Assembly: GCF_024347655.1 (NCBI RefSeq)
Contig: NZ_AP025515.1
Span: 1,054,001-1,118,000 of the forward strand
Source of the DNA: Vibrio toranzoniae
GTDB taxonomy: Bacteria > Pseudomonadota > Gammaproteobacteria > Enterobacterales > Vibrionaceae
DNA length: 64,000 nucleotides
Reading direction: 5' to 3'
The stretch's first letter is position 1. Every line of letters starts with the position of its first letter. The position numbers and the translations under genes were made by a program. Below are positions 27,162 through 35,096 of this stretch, piece after piece. The notes below the pieces were generated by a model. That model was given only the letters and a program-made list of their open reading frames with translations, was not told the origin of the DNA and ran no database searches.

Positions 27162-28409
27162 TTAGAAATCGAACGTCGAGAATGAATACGCCAAGATATG
27201 ATCTGCGATGTATTTGTGCGTTGCTGTCGTTGGGTGTGTAACTCCCCAAAATACATAACTGTCAGAACCATATGTAGCACAATCGTTTGTTAGGTTATGG
27301 CTTTGCAAATAGTCGGTTGATGAGCTTCTGCTAATATCCAGGCAAGCGTCACTCGCATTTCGAAATCCATGCTGCTCTGGGTTATCGGTAATACTTGCGA
27401 AGAGTGCATTTGCGTCAAACAGTACCACGTTTTTTCCCATGCTTTGGTAATACTCGGCTTGGGTTTTGATAAATTTATTGAACTCCAAAATCTTGCCACG
27501 AACTTTGATAATTTCTTGCTCTGTCGAGTATTTGAATTGCGGAGCCTCTGTGGCATCTGGCAATGTGAACAGCAAGATATTGTTTGCACCAGATTCTGTT
27601 AAGCGGATCAAAGCGCTGCTGAAATCGGCTTTGACATCAGCGACTTCTCGGTTGTAATTCATGAAATCATTGAGGCCAAATTCTAGAGTAAACAGTGAAT
27701 TCTCCGGACGATAGTTTTTAGCTAATTTCATATAGGTTAAGTACGACGTTACCTGGTCATAAACGCCAGTCAGCGCAACGTATTGATTAGTCCCGGCCGC
27801 TCCACCGACAGCCCAATTATACAACGGGACATCTTTGGCTTTTGCTAAATACTCAGTCCAGACGAGCCCGTTTGAAAAATGGCCTAAAAACCATGAATTC
27901 GCATTGGGGAAAATCCATTGAGAGCCATTAAATAGGTTCCCTGTATCTGAAAGGCTATCACCAAAAGTGACAATGCGATTAATGGTATTGGATTGGACAG
28001 CGTTATCGTTGGTCCAGATGGAGTGGTTGTAAGAGAAGCGATTGTCTGCCGCAAAGTAGGTGATATCTGCGACATCATGTTGGATGTCGAGAGTTTGTTC
28101 ACAACGCTCTTTGATTTCGGATTGAGGTACATCGCTGTAGAACATGTTTTTGAAGGAAACAGAAGACCACCAATATCCGTTAATCGTGTAATCATCGCCA
28201 TTTTCTTTTTTTGCCCATTGCCAATCTGTACTTGGAGAGTCGTGCGATGCATCGGTTCGGTACCAACATCGAACATACGAATAGGTTTCTGAACCCTGTG
28301 TGCTGAGAACCTGCGCGGATGTGATGGATTGCGGTGTTGGCACCGAATCTTCAGTTGCATAAGCACCAAAAGGTATAGTTAACGCGAGTATTAAAGCGGT
28401 ATTTTTCAT
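27162..28409 (-). CDS. tlh: Thermolabile-hemolysin-type secreted phospholipase
   Basis: A 415-residue secreted SGNH hydrolase of the Vibrio lecithinase/TLH family (phospholipase A2/lysophospholipase). The start MKNTALILALTIPFGAYA is a signal peptide; the 11-codon upstream extension is rejected. An N-terminal small domain (about 25-135) precedes the hydrolase domain. GDSL block FGDSLSDTGN has nucleophile Ser152; Gly is in NWAVGGAAG, Asn in FGLND, and His392 in WGVTHPTTATH. The usual catalytic Asp three residues before the His is Gly389. That matches my recollection of the V. vulnificus PlpA structure, where chloride replaces the acid. It is divergent from lipase/lif. Confidence 0.92.
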   Translation of the reverse strand: MKNTALILALTIPFGAYATEDSVPTPQSITSAQVLSTQGSETYSYVRCWYRTDASHDSPSTDWQWAKKENGDDYTINGYWWSSVSFKNMFYSDVPQSEIKERCEQTLDIQHDVADITYFAADNRFSYNHSIWTNDNAVQSNTINRIVTFGDSLSDTGNLFNGSQWIFPNANSWFLGHFSNGLVWTEYLAKAKDVPLYNWAVGGAAGTNQYVALTGVYDQVTSYLTYMKLAKNYRPENSLFTLEFGLNDFMNYNREVADVKADFSSALIRLTESGANNILLFTLPDATEAPQFKYSTEQEIIKVRGKILEFNKFIKTQAEYYQSMGKNVVLFDANALFASITDNPEQHGFRNASDACLDISRSSSTDYLQSHNLTNDCATYGSDSYVFWGVTHPTTATHKYIADHILAYSFSTFDF

Positions 28410-28781
28410 CACTGGATCTCTTGTTGTATTTAGGTAAGCCAAACAAAGACGTTGTTGCTTGTTTATAATTGAACATCTGTGTAACTAGTACGACCTATAC
28501 CTAAAATCAATAACTTACGTCAATGCATTCGGGCTTGTTTCGATTCATAACTGGCATAAACATCAAATTTTCAACGAGTTTTCAGTTGTGCAATCACCAA
28601 GGTAAGAGACGGAATGTGCTAATTTATCTTTTGTCTTACGAGTAACAATTATCGATGTTAATTGCAGCTGTTTAATTTAAGTTAGAAATCACAAATATCG
28701 ATCCCTTATTTTTTATTTTACAAAATTATAACCTACGGTTCTTTTACTCATCAGAGGTCTAATCTGTTTAAGGAAAGAACA
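28410..28781. other. Divergent promoter region, tlh and lipase
   Basis: 372 bp, AT-rich, holding the promoters of the phospholipase (minus) and lipase (plus) genes. In V. cholerae, as I recall, hlyA and hlyB lie between the equivalent genes; nothing of them remains here. I recognise no specific operator. Confidence 0.5.
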
Positions 28782-29723
28782 TTGAAAAAGATATTCATTT
28801 GGGCAATTACCTACCTATTTTGCTTTAGTGCCTATGCTGGTACGAGTGCTTCGGCATTGGAAGCAAGCGGTTACACTGAAACGAAATATCCTATTGTGTT
28901 AGTACATGGGTTATTTGGTTTCGATACCTTGGCTGGTGTTGATTACTTTTATGGCATACCAGAATCTCTAGCGAAAGATGGCGCGAGCGTATACGTCGCT
29001 CAGGTATCGGCGACCAACAGCTCTGAAGTTCGAGGAGAGCAGTTACTTGCTCAAGTTGAAACGCTTATAGCAGCGACGGGGGCGAGTAAGGTTAATTTGA
29101 TAGGGCATAGTCATGGAGGACCGACAGCCCGTTATGTGGCGTCGGTTCGCCCTGCTCTCGTCTCGTCTGTTACGAGTATCGGTGGTGTCCATAAAGGCTC
29201 AAAAGTGGCCGACCTAGTACGTGGAACTGTCGCAGAAGGCTCACCAACAGAAGATATTGCCGTTAAGCTAGCTGGTGGGTTAACGACACTTATTAACTTG
29301 TTGTCTGGTGGTTCAGACCTGGACCAAGACGGGCTTGCTTCCCTAGAAGCCCTGACGACAGAGGGCTCATTGGCGTTTAATCAGTTTTACCCTGAGGGGG
29401 TTCCTACCTCTGAATGTGGTGATGGTGAGTGGCAGGCGAGTAATGGCGTTTATTACTATTCGTGGACAGGATCTTCCAATTTTACCAACCTTCTTGATCC
29501 TACCGATGGCGCTATGACAATTCTTGGTTTAGCGTTCAATGAACCTAATGATGGGTTAGTCGGCACTTGCAGCGCGCATTTAGGCAAAGTGATAGGGGAT
29601 GACTACAAAATGAATCACCTCGATGAGATCAATGGAATGCTGGGTATTCACCACCTCTTTGAAACCGATCCGGTGACTTTATATCGTCAACACGCTAATC
29701 GATTGAAGTTAAGTGGCCTGTAG
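28782..29723 (+). CDS. Secreted triacylglycerol lipase, foldase-dependent
   Basis: A family I.1/I.2-type alpha/beta hydrolase of 313 residues secreted through the periplasm. It has a signal peptide (MKKIFIWAITYLFCFSAYA), oxyanion-loop VLVHGLFGFD, nucleophile elbow GHSHGG with Ser at about residue 110, the catalytic-acid stretch near EPNDGLVG, and a His near MNHLDEINGMLG. The two Cys (about residues 211 and 264) could form the disulfide common in these lipases. Start is TTG at 28782, five bases after AAGGAAAG, and no in-frame ATG preserves the signal peptide. The steric foldase gene follows 35 bp later. Confidence 0.93.
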   Translation: MKKIFIWAITYLFCFSAYAGTSASALEASGYTETKYPIVLVHGLFGFDTLAGVDYFYGIPESLAKDGASVYVAQVSATNSSEVRGEQLLAQVETLIAATGASKVNLIGHSHGGPTARYVASVRPALVSSVTSIGGVHKGSKVADLVRGTVAEGSPTEDIAVKLAGGLTTLINLLSGGSDLDQDGLASLEALTTEGSLAFNQFYPEGVPTSECGDGEWQASNGVYYYSWTGSSNFTNLLDPTDGAMTILGLAFNEPNDGLVGTCSAHLGKVIGDDYKMNHLDEINGMLGIHHLFETDPVTLYRQHANRLKLSGL

Positions 29724-29758
29724 TTCGCAGTGTCATTGATTAAGATAACAAGGAAACC

Positions 29759-30667
29759 ATGATGACAAAGACCGCCATTTTTTCGATAACTACGATAGCC
29801 CTGATGAGTATAGCGGCGGTCTTTTTATATGTAACCTTTTCGCCCGAACAAACAGACAATCTAAATTCAAACAACAAACAACAGAACGCCTCCTCATTGA
29901 AGGTTACCTCTCAACAAGATACCGAAATTGATAATGCATCAGCCAAAGACATGATGGAATATTTCGTATCAGGTAATACACAGTTAACCCTTGAAGATAT
30001 TCGGGCTAACGTCGAGAAACACTACGCGCAATCACAAGTTGCAGTTGTTGATGAAGCACTATTTTCAAAATATATAGCGTATAAGTCGGCACTGGCTTCA
30101 CTGGATGTGGGGGTTAACATTGTCTCAATTTCCGTTGAGGATTTACGTCTGCTTAATCAAGCGCTGCTCGACCTTCAAGCTCAGTTTTTTAATGAGGGCG
30201 AGATAAGTATCCTGTTTACGCATGATAATCGAATGAGGGAGATCGCTCTTGAAAAGTTGTTACTTAAACAAGAGGGGTTGCAAGGGGAGGAGTACCAGCA
30301 GCGGCTTGAGTTATATATGTTAGATCAGCCTGATTATGTGCAGTCGAGTTTTACAAACCAGAGATTACTGCAACAGCTATCAAATTCCGAGGACATGGAT
30401 CAGCAGGACAAATATTTGCTGAGAAATGAACTCGTGGGTGAAAAGGCTGCTCTGCGGCTTGAAGCACTTGATAAGCAAAGAGCGGACTTTGAAGGAACCC
30501 TAGAAATATATCTTACAGAACGAAATGAGATTTTGGATGATTCAGTACTCTCGGCACTTGAACAACAAGAGAGGATTACTCAACTCAGGAATACACATTT
30601 TCTGCCACAGGAGTTTAGAAGAGTAGAAGCGATTGAAAGAATCAGAGCAGCAGAGCTTAGCCAGTAA
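29759..30667 (+). CDS. lifO: Lipase-specific foldase (lipase chaperone)
   Basis: A 302-residue inner-membrane-anchored periplasmic chaperone. It has one N-terminal membrane helix (about residues 5-26), a Ser/Asn/Gln-rich flexible linker (about 30-60), then two mini-domains joined by a long helical region, typical of Lif proteins. It folds the lipase encoded just upstream before type II secretion. Two adjacent ATG codons follow AAGGAAACC. The family is divergent, so the assignment rests on both architecture and position next to the lipase. No clear intrinsic terminator follows. Confidence 0.88.
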   Translation: MMTKTAIFSITTIALMSIAAVFLYVTFSPEQTDNLNSNNKQQNASSLKVTSQQDTEIDNASAKDMMEYFVSGNTQLTLEDIRANVEKHYAQSQVAVVDEALFSKYIAYKSALASLDVGVNIVSISVEDLRLLNQALLDLQAQFFNEGEISILFTHDNRMREIALEKLLLKQEGLQGEEYQQRLELYMLDQPDYVQSSFTNQRLLQQLSNSEDMDQQDKYLLRNELVGEKAALRLEALDKQRADFEGTLEIYLTERNEILDDSVLSALEQQERITQLRNTHFLPQEFRRVEAIERIRAAELSQ

Positions 30668-30819
30668 CATTTTCCCAGAATCAAATAGTCACTATTTTTC
30701 CTAAATGTTAGCTAATTAATTGATTATAAAAGGAGTAAGCTCCCAACCACGTAGACTCATCACCCCTCCAATATTTCAGTTCATTGCAAGCCCAACCGAT
30801 CGTTAATTGACATATTACC

Positions 30820-30835
30820 TGTGACCCCTGTCACA
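30820..30835 (+). promoter_or_regulatory. Perfect CRP site upstream of the iron/protease operon
   Basis: TGTGACCCCTGTCACA is an exact TGTGA-N6-TCACA match. It lies 13 bases upstream of the Fur box and about 90 bases upstream of the first gene; TTGACA (30807-30812) lies just before it. Confidence 0.85.
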
Positions 30836-30848
30836 TAAGCATGCAAAT

Positions 30849-30867
30849 GATAATTGATCTCATTATC
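30849..30867 (+). promoter_or_regulatory. Fur box of the iron/protease operon
   Basis: GATAATTGATCTCATTATC matches the classical 19-bp Fur box at 14 positions, including both outer hexamers (GATAAT and ATTATC). It lies 56 bases before the ATG of the first gene, a normal position for a repressor site. Iron-replete Fur should shut the operon. Confidence 0.87.
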
Positions 30868-30923
30868 GTTTGAGTGCAGTACACGCGAAATTTATTAAAT
30901 TAGCGTGTGGATTTGTTGTATTT

Positions 30924-32945
30924 ATGAAAGCGTTTGTGTTGTTAGTTTTTGTTCTCGCACTCTCGGGAACGGTTAGCGCTTCTGATGAGTTCTCTTGGCT
31001 TAAGGATGATTCACGTAGCGCTAGCAAAGTCCTCGATTATCTCTATAAGCAAAATGATAGGACTCATCTGTATCAAAAAAAAATTCGATCTCTGAGTGAA
31101 TCTCTACAACAAGATTGGCAAGACAAGCGTCCGGTACGTGCCGATAAACCATGGCAGGAAATCAGTGGGTATGAGTATGCGATCCTAAACCGGAATGGTA
31201 AAAGAACCTTACTATCTCGATTAGTTGGGAGTGAAGATTCAACCGAGTTGCTTAACATTGACGCTCGAGCTGCTGATCTCGACTATTACCAGCTCGGTGC
31301 TTGGGCATTAGACCCAACCAGAACAAAGCTTGCAATAGCAGAGGATGTAAGCGGTGCAGAACAGTACCGAGTGAGTGTTGTCGATCTTAAAACTCATCAA
31401 GTGACACCCATTGCTCAACATGTAGACCGCTCACTGGCGTGGTCGAAAGGCGGTCAGTTTCTGTATTTGATTGAACTTGATAAGCAAACGTCTAGACCTT
31501 TTGCGTTAACGAAATACTCCTTAAACAAGTCAAAGCCAATTCGCCTAATTGAAGAGGCAAACTCCGCATGGTTGCTTTCGTATTACCTTTCCAGTGATAA
31601 GCAATTTGCTGTGGTTCAGGCAAACAGTGAAAACTCCAGCGAGCAACGTCTACTAAACCTTGATACAGGCGAGCTCTCCAAACCGCTTTTGTCACGTAAA
31701 ACTGGGGTGGAGTACTACGTTGATGTTGTTGGTTCTACTTTGTTCGCGAATAGCAACCATGTTCGCCATGGTTTTGCTTTTTACTCCGTGCCACTCAACC
31801 TAGCTTCGAATACTCATCATTGGCAAGTTATCTTTGAACCGAATGACGGGGCTAGAATCAGTAACTTTTACTTGTTTGAGTCTGGTGTCGTGATTATTAG
31901 TCAAAGTGGAGCAATTCAGTCTTTACACTTTTTCGATACGGATAACCGCCATCGAGCAAGTCAGCTGCTAGCAAAGCCGGGTCAAGTTGCTTGGGTAAGC
32001 CAAGTGGGTGACTATCAAAGTAATAAATTGCACATTCGTAGTATGTCGTTGATTCAGCCAGCAAAGTGGGACCGGTTGAACACTGGCACTCTAAAACGAC
32101 AAGTCTTCTCTCAGGATCATTACCCAGAATATCAAAAATCTAAATATCACACAGAGCAAATTATGGTGGACTCTGATGGGGTAATGATCCCGGTCACTTT
32201 GGCTTATCGTAAAGATAAACTTACCGATACCACGCCTGTGTTTTTGTACGGGTACGGGGCTTATGGCGTGACGATGAAGCCTTATTTCATGCCACAAATT
32301 ACGAGCTTACTTGATGAAGGTGTTATTTATGCGATTGCACATGTTCGTGGAGGCGGATTTTATGATGAGTCTTGGTATCAAGCAGGGAAAGGAATAAACA
32401 AAAAGAATGCCATTTCGGATTTCGTTGCCACTGCGCGAGATTTGAAAATGTATCACCAAGGTCAGCGATCTATTTACGCGATGGGGGGAAGTGCTGGAGG
32501 CACTCTGGTTGCTGCAGCATTGAATGAGGCTTCTGACTTGTTTGATGGTGCGGTCCTGAAAGTGCCATTTGTTGATGTTGTGAATAGCATGTCTGACTCG
32601 TCGTTACCTTTAACTGCTCAGCAGTACGGTGAGTGGGGAAATCCACACATTACTGACGAATTGAACGTGATGCAGCAATACGATCCTTATTTAAACCTGC
32701 GTGAACAAAATTACCCACCGATATTGATTCAGGTTGGCCTTAACGACCGCCGCGTTCCCTATTGGGAAGGGGCTAAATATTACGCAAAATTAAGCGAGCT
32801 AACGACTGGAAGCGGGCCTTATCTATTGTCGACAAACTTTACTCAAGGACATTCGACAGACAGAAGACGCTCCTTAGTACAACAAGCGTTTGAATACGCA
32901 TTCCTTTTATCACTTACCCTGAAAGACATTAAAGCGGAGCAGTAA
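30924..32945 (+). CDS. Secreted prolyl oligopeptidase (S9 family)
   Basis: A serine peptidase of 673 residues from the ATG at 30924. That start gives a clear signal peptide (MKAFVLLVFVLALSGTVSA); a TTG 18 codons upstream lies next to the Fur box and is rejected. An N-terminal beta-propeller (about residues 60-400) precedes the alpha/beta-hydrolase domain. The catalytic triad is complete: Ser523 in GGSAGG, Asp608 in GLNDRRVP and His643 in QGHSTD. S9A enzymes usually cut short Pro-containing peptides. Export is unusual for this family and suits peptide trimming in the periplasm or outside. It is the first gene of a tight Fur/CRP-controlled operon; its stop abuts the next ATG. Confidence 0.9.
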   Translation: MKAFVLLVFVLALSGTVSASDEFSWLKDDSRSASKVLDYLYKQNDRTHLYQKKIRSLSESLQQDWQDKRPVRADKPWQEISGYEYAILNRNGKRTLLSRLVGSEDSTELLNIDARAADLDYYQLGAWALDPTRTKLAIAEDVSGAEQYRVSVVDLKTHQVTPIAQHVDRSLAWSKGGQFLYLIELDKQTSRPFALTKYSLNKSKPIRLIEEANSAWLLSYYLSSDKQFAVVQANSENSSEQRLLNLDTGELSKPLLSRKTGVEYYVDVVGSTLFANSNHVRHGFAFYSVPLNLASNTHHWQVIFEPNDGARISNFYLFESGVVIISQSGAIQSLHFFDTDNRHRASQLLAKPGQVAWVSQVGDYQSNKLHIRSMSLIQPAKWDRLNTGTLKRQVFSQDHYPEYQKSKYHTEQIMVDSDGVMIPVTLAYRKDKLTDTTPVFLYGYGAYGVTMKPYFMPQITSLLDEGVIYAIAHVRGGGFYDESWYQAGKGINKKNAISDFVATARDLKMYHQGQRSIYAMGGSAGGTLVAAALNEASDLFDGAVLKVPFVDVVNSMSDSSLPLTAQQYGEWGNPHITDELNVMQQYDPYLNLREQNYPPILIQVGLNDRRVPYWEGAKYYAKLSELTTGSGPYLLSTNFTQGHSTDRRRSLVQQAFEYAFLLSLTLKDIKAEQ

Positions 32946-35087
32946 ATGAAGCTTTCCCCCCTATCAGCGGCAGTACTGAGCGTACTTGCTGTCAACGTCG
33001 TGCACGCCGAATCTGAGGTATACCACTTTGAAGAAGTGCTCGTAACGGCGAAAAAAATAGAGCAACCGTTATCTGAAGTCGCAGGTTCAGTAGCCGTGAT
33101 CACGGGTGAAGATCTAGAGAAAAAAGGCGCAACAGAGCTTTATGATGCAATAAAGAATGAACCTGGAGTCAGTGTTTCTGGGGGAGCTGGTCGACCTCAA
33201 AACATTACGATTCGCGGTATGACAGGCAACCGGATTTTGATTGTGAAAGACGGAATAAAGTCTGCTGATGGCTTTGGGGCAAATGACATCAACGACAAAA
33301 TAGGGCGTAACTCGTTTGATATGTCTAACTTGGAAAGTATTGAGGTTATAAAAGGGGCGAGTTCATCCGTCTACGGTTCAGGCGCTATCGGTGGCGTCGT
33401 GGTGGTTAGGACGAAAAAGCCGGGAGAATACCTCGACGACAAAGATTTCTATAGCGACGTCTCTGCAACCTATACCGGTATCAGTAATAAATACAAAGGC
33501 GCGACAAACCTTGCCTTCCGTTCGGGGAAATTCGAAAGCTTGGTCAATCTTTCTTATTGGGAAGGTGAAGAAACCCGTAATTTTGATGAAGACCTATATA
33601 ACCGAAGTATCGATGGCGTCGGTGGTGGCTACACCCTGAATTACTGGTCAAGTGATGCCTTGATGCTCAAAGGCAATGTTGAGTACTACAAAGATAATCT
33701 AAGTCGAAAAGAAGGACCCTCTAAGATCCAAAAAGACGGAGAATGGGACACTGAAGATTTTGATCAACAGTCTTATACCGAGACGTTTTCTGCGTATGCG
33801 GGGTTTGAGTACCTACCTGCCAATACTTGGTTTGAGGAATTAGATGCCAAGATCTATTGGCGCGATATGACTAATGAAGATACCACCAATCGTTTGATGT
33901 CTCGAACCAACAACAACGTTTCTGAGTTACGTAGAACGATTGATTTTCGTGGTTTTTCGGATCAACTTCTGGGTGCAAACGCTGATTTTATTAGCGCATT
34001 TCAACATCACGATATGAGTCATACGCTGTCTTATGGGGTGAATATGGAGTCGAACCTTCATGAGCGCCCTAGCCAATCTTCTGTTTTAGACTGGAATGGA
34101 GTGTCACTTAACGCGGATGTGCCTTTTGCTCCAGCTCGTTCGTACAATTTTGCTGCTTTTATCCGTGATGCGATTGAGATTGATGATTGGACTGTGACAG
34201 CAGGTGCCCGTTTTGATTTACACCAGTTGAACCCTGAATCACAGAACTCGATTAATGGCTATGAAGTGAAGGAGCAAAATTCGAGTGAGTTTTCTCCTAG
34301 CTTATCGGTTGGCTATCAGCTAACGGAATCATTAAATACCTACCTTTCGTACGACCACGGGTTTAGATCACCAGGCTATGACAAAATTTATGGTTATCAG
34401 AATCATGATTTTGTCCCAATTACCCCATTTGTCATTGTGCCAAATATGGATTTAGAGGCCGAAACCAGTGATTCATTTGAATTAGGCAGTAAGTTTGACA
34501 ATGGACAGACGCAATTATACGCCGCCGTTTTTTATCAGAAGTTCGATAATTTTATCGACGTGAAGCAGGTTACATTTGTCCCTGACTCAAATACGGGTAA
34601 CTACTACAAGCAATACCAAAATGTAAATGGAGTCGAGACATATGGCATTGAGGCTTCTATCTCGCACCGCTTAAGCGAGTTTTGGAGTGTGGGGACCAAA
34701 GCCGGTTATGTTGATGGGGAAGATGAGGATGGCGAAAAAGTTCGCACACTAACGCCTTGGGAAGGCAATGCCAGCGTTACTTATGATGACAACGCATTAT
34801 CAGCGTATGCACAAGTTAATTGGGCACAAGCGATGGATGACGCACCTCAATGTGAAGATGATTTAGGTATCGTTACTGATTGTGCGACCACCTCTGGCTG
34901 GGCAAGTGTCGATCTGGGGGTAAGTTACTCTTGGAACTCTGGCTTGGATATCAGCGCCAATGTGATGAACTTATTCGACAAAGAATATATTCGTTACCAA
35001 GACGTTGCGGGTATTGCGAACAGCAATAAAACCTACTCCACAGAACCTGGTCGTTACTTCACCGTCAACGCCAAGTACGCATTTTAA
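32946..35087 (+). CDS. TonB-dependent outer-membrane receptor, haem/protein-iron type
   Basis: A 22-stranded outer-membrane importer of 713 residues with a signal peptide ending VVHA. A TonB-box-like EEVLVTAKK (about residues 28-36) precedes the plug domain (about 40-155, with IRGMTGNRILIVKDGI and SSSVYGSGAIGGVVVV). A beta barrel ends in the terminal Phe of VNAKYAF. In the barrel, GFRSPGYDKIYG and VPNMDLEAETS sit where haem/haemoglobin receptors have their FRAP and NPNL boxes, but both are altered, so the ligand may differ. The ATG follows the peptidase stop directly, with GGAG inside the upstream gene. Fur control implies an iron-bearing ligand. Confidence 0.92.
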   Translation: MKLSPLSAAVLSVLAVNVVHAESEVYHFEEVLVTAKKIEQPLSEVAGSVAVITGEDLEKKGATELYDAIKNEPGVSVSGGAGRPQNITIRGMTGNRILIVKDGIKSADGFGANDINDKIGRNSFDMSNLESIEVIKGASSSVYGSGAIGGVVVVRTKKPGEYLDDKDFYSDVSATYTGISNKYKGATNLAFRSGKFESLVNLSYWEGEETRNFDEDLYNRSIDGVGGGYTLNYWSSDALMLKGNVEYYKDNLSRKEGPSKIQKDGEWDTEDFDQQSYTETFSAYAGFEYLPANTWFEELDAKIYWRDMTNEDTTNRLMSRTNNNVSELRRTIDFRGFSDQLLGANADFISAFQHHDMSHTLSYGVNMESNLHERPSQSSVLDWNGVSLNADVPFAPARSYNFAAFIRDAIEIDDWTVTAGARFDLHQLNPESQNSINGYEVKEQNSSEFSPSLSVGYQLTESLNTYLSYDHGFRSPGYDKIYGYQNHDFVPITPFVIVPNMDLEAETSDSFELGSKFDNGQTQLYAAVFYQKFDNFIDVKQVTFVPDSNTGNYYKQYQNVNGVETYGIEASISHRLSEFWSVGTKAGYVDGEDEDGEKVRTLTPWEGNASVTYDDNALSAYAQVNWAQAMDDAPQCEDDLGIVTDCATTSGWASVDLGVSYSWNSGLDISANVMNLFDKEYIRYQDVAGIANSNKTYSTEPGRYFTVNAKYAF

Positions 35088-35096
35088 GGAGGATAT

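Noticed and set aside
30870..30923. Upstream TTG start for the prolyl oligopeptidase.
   Set aside because: It lies 2 bases after the Fur box and would bury the clear signal peptide that begins at ATG 30924.
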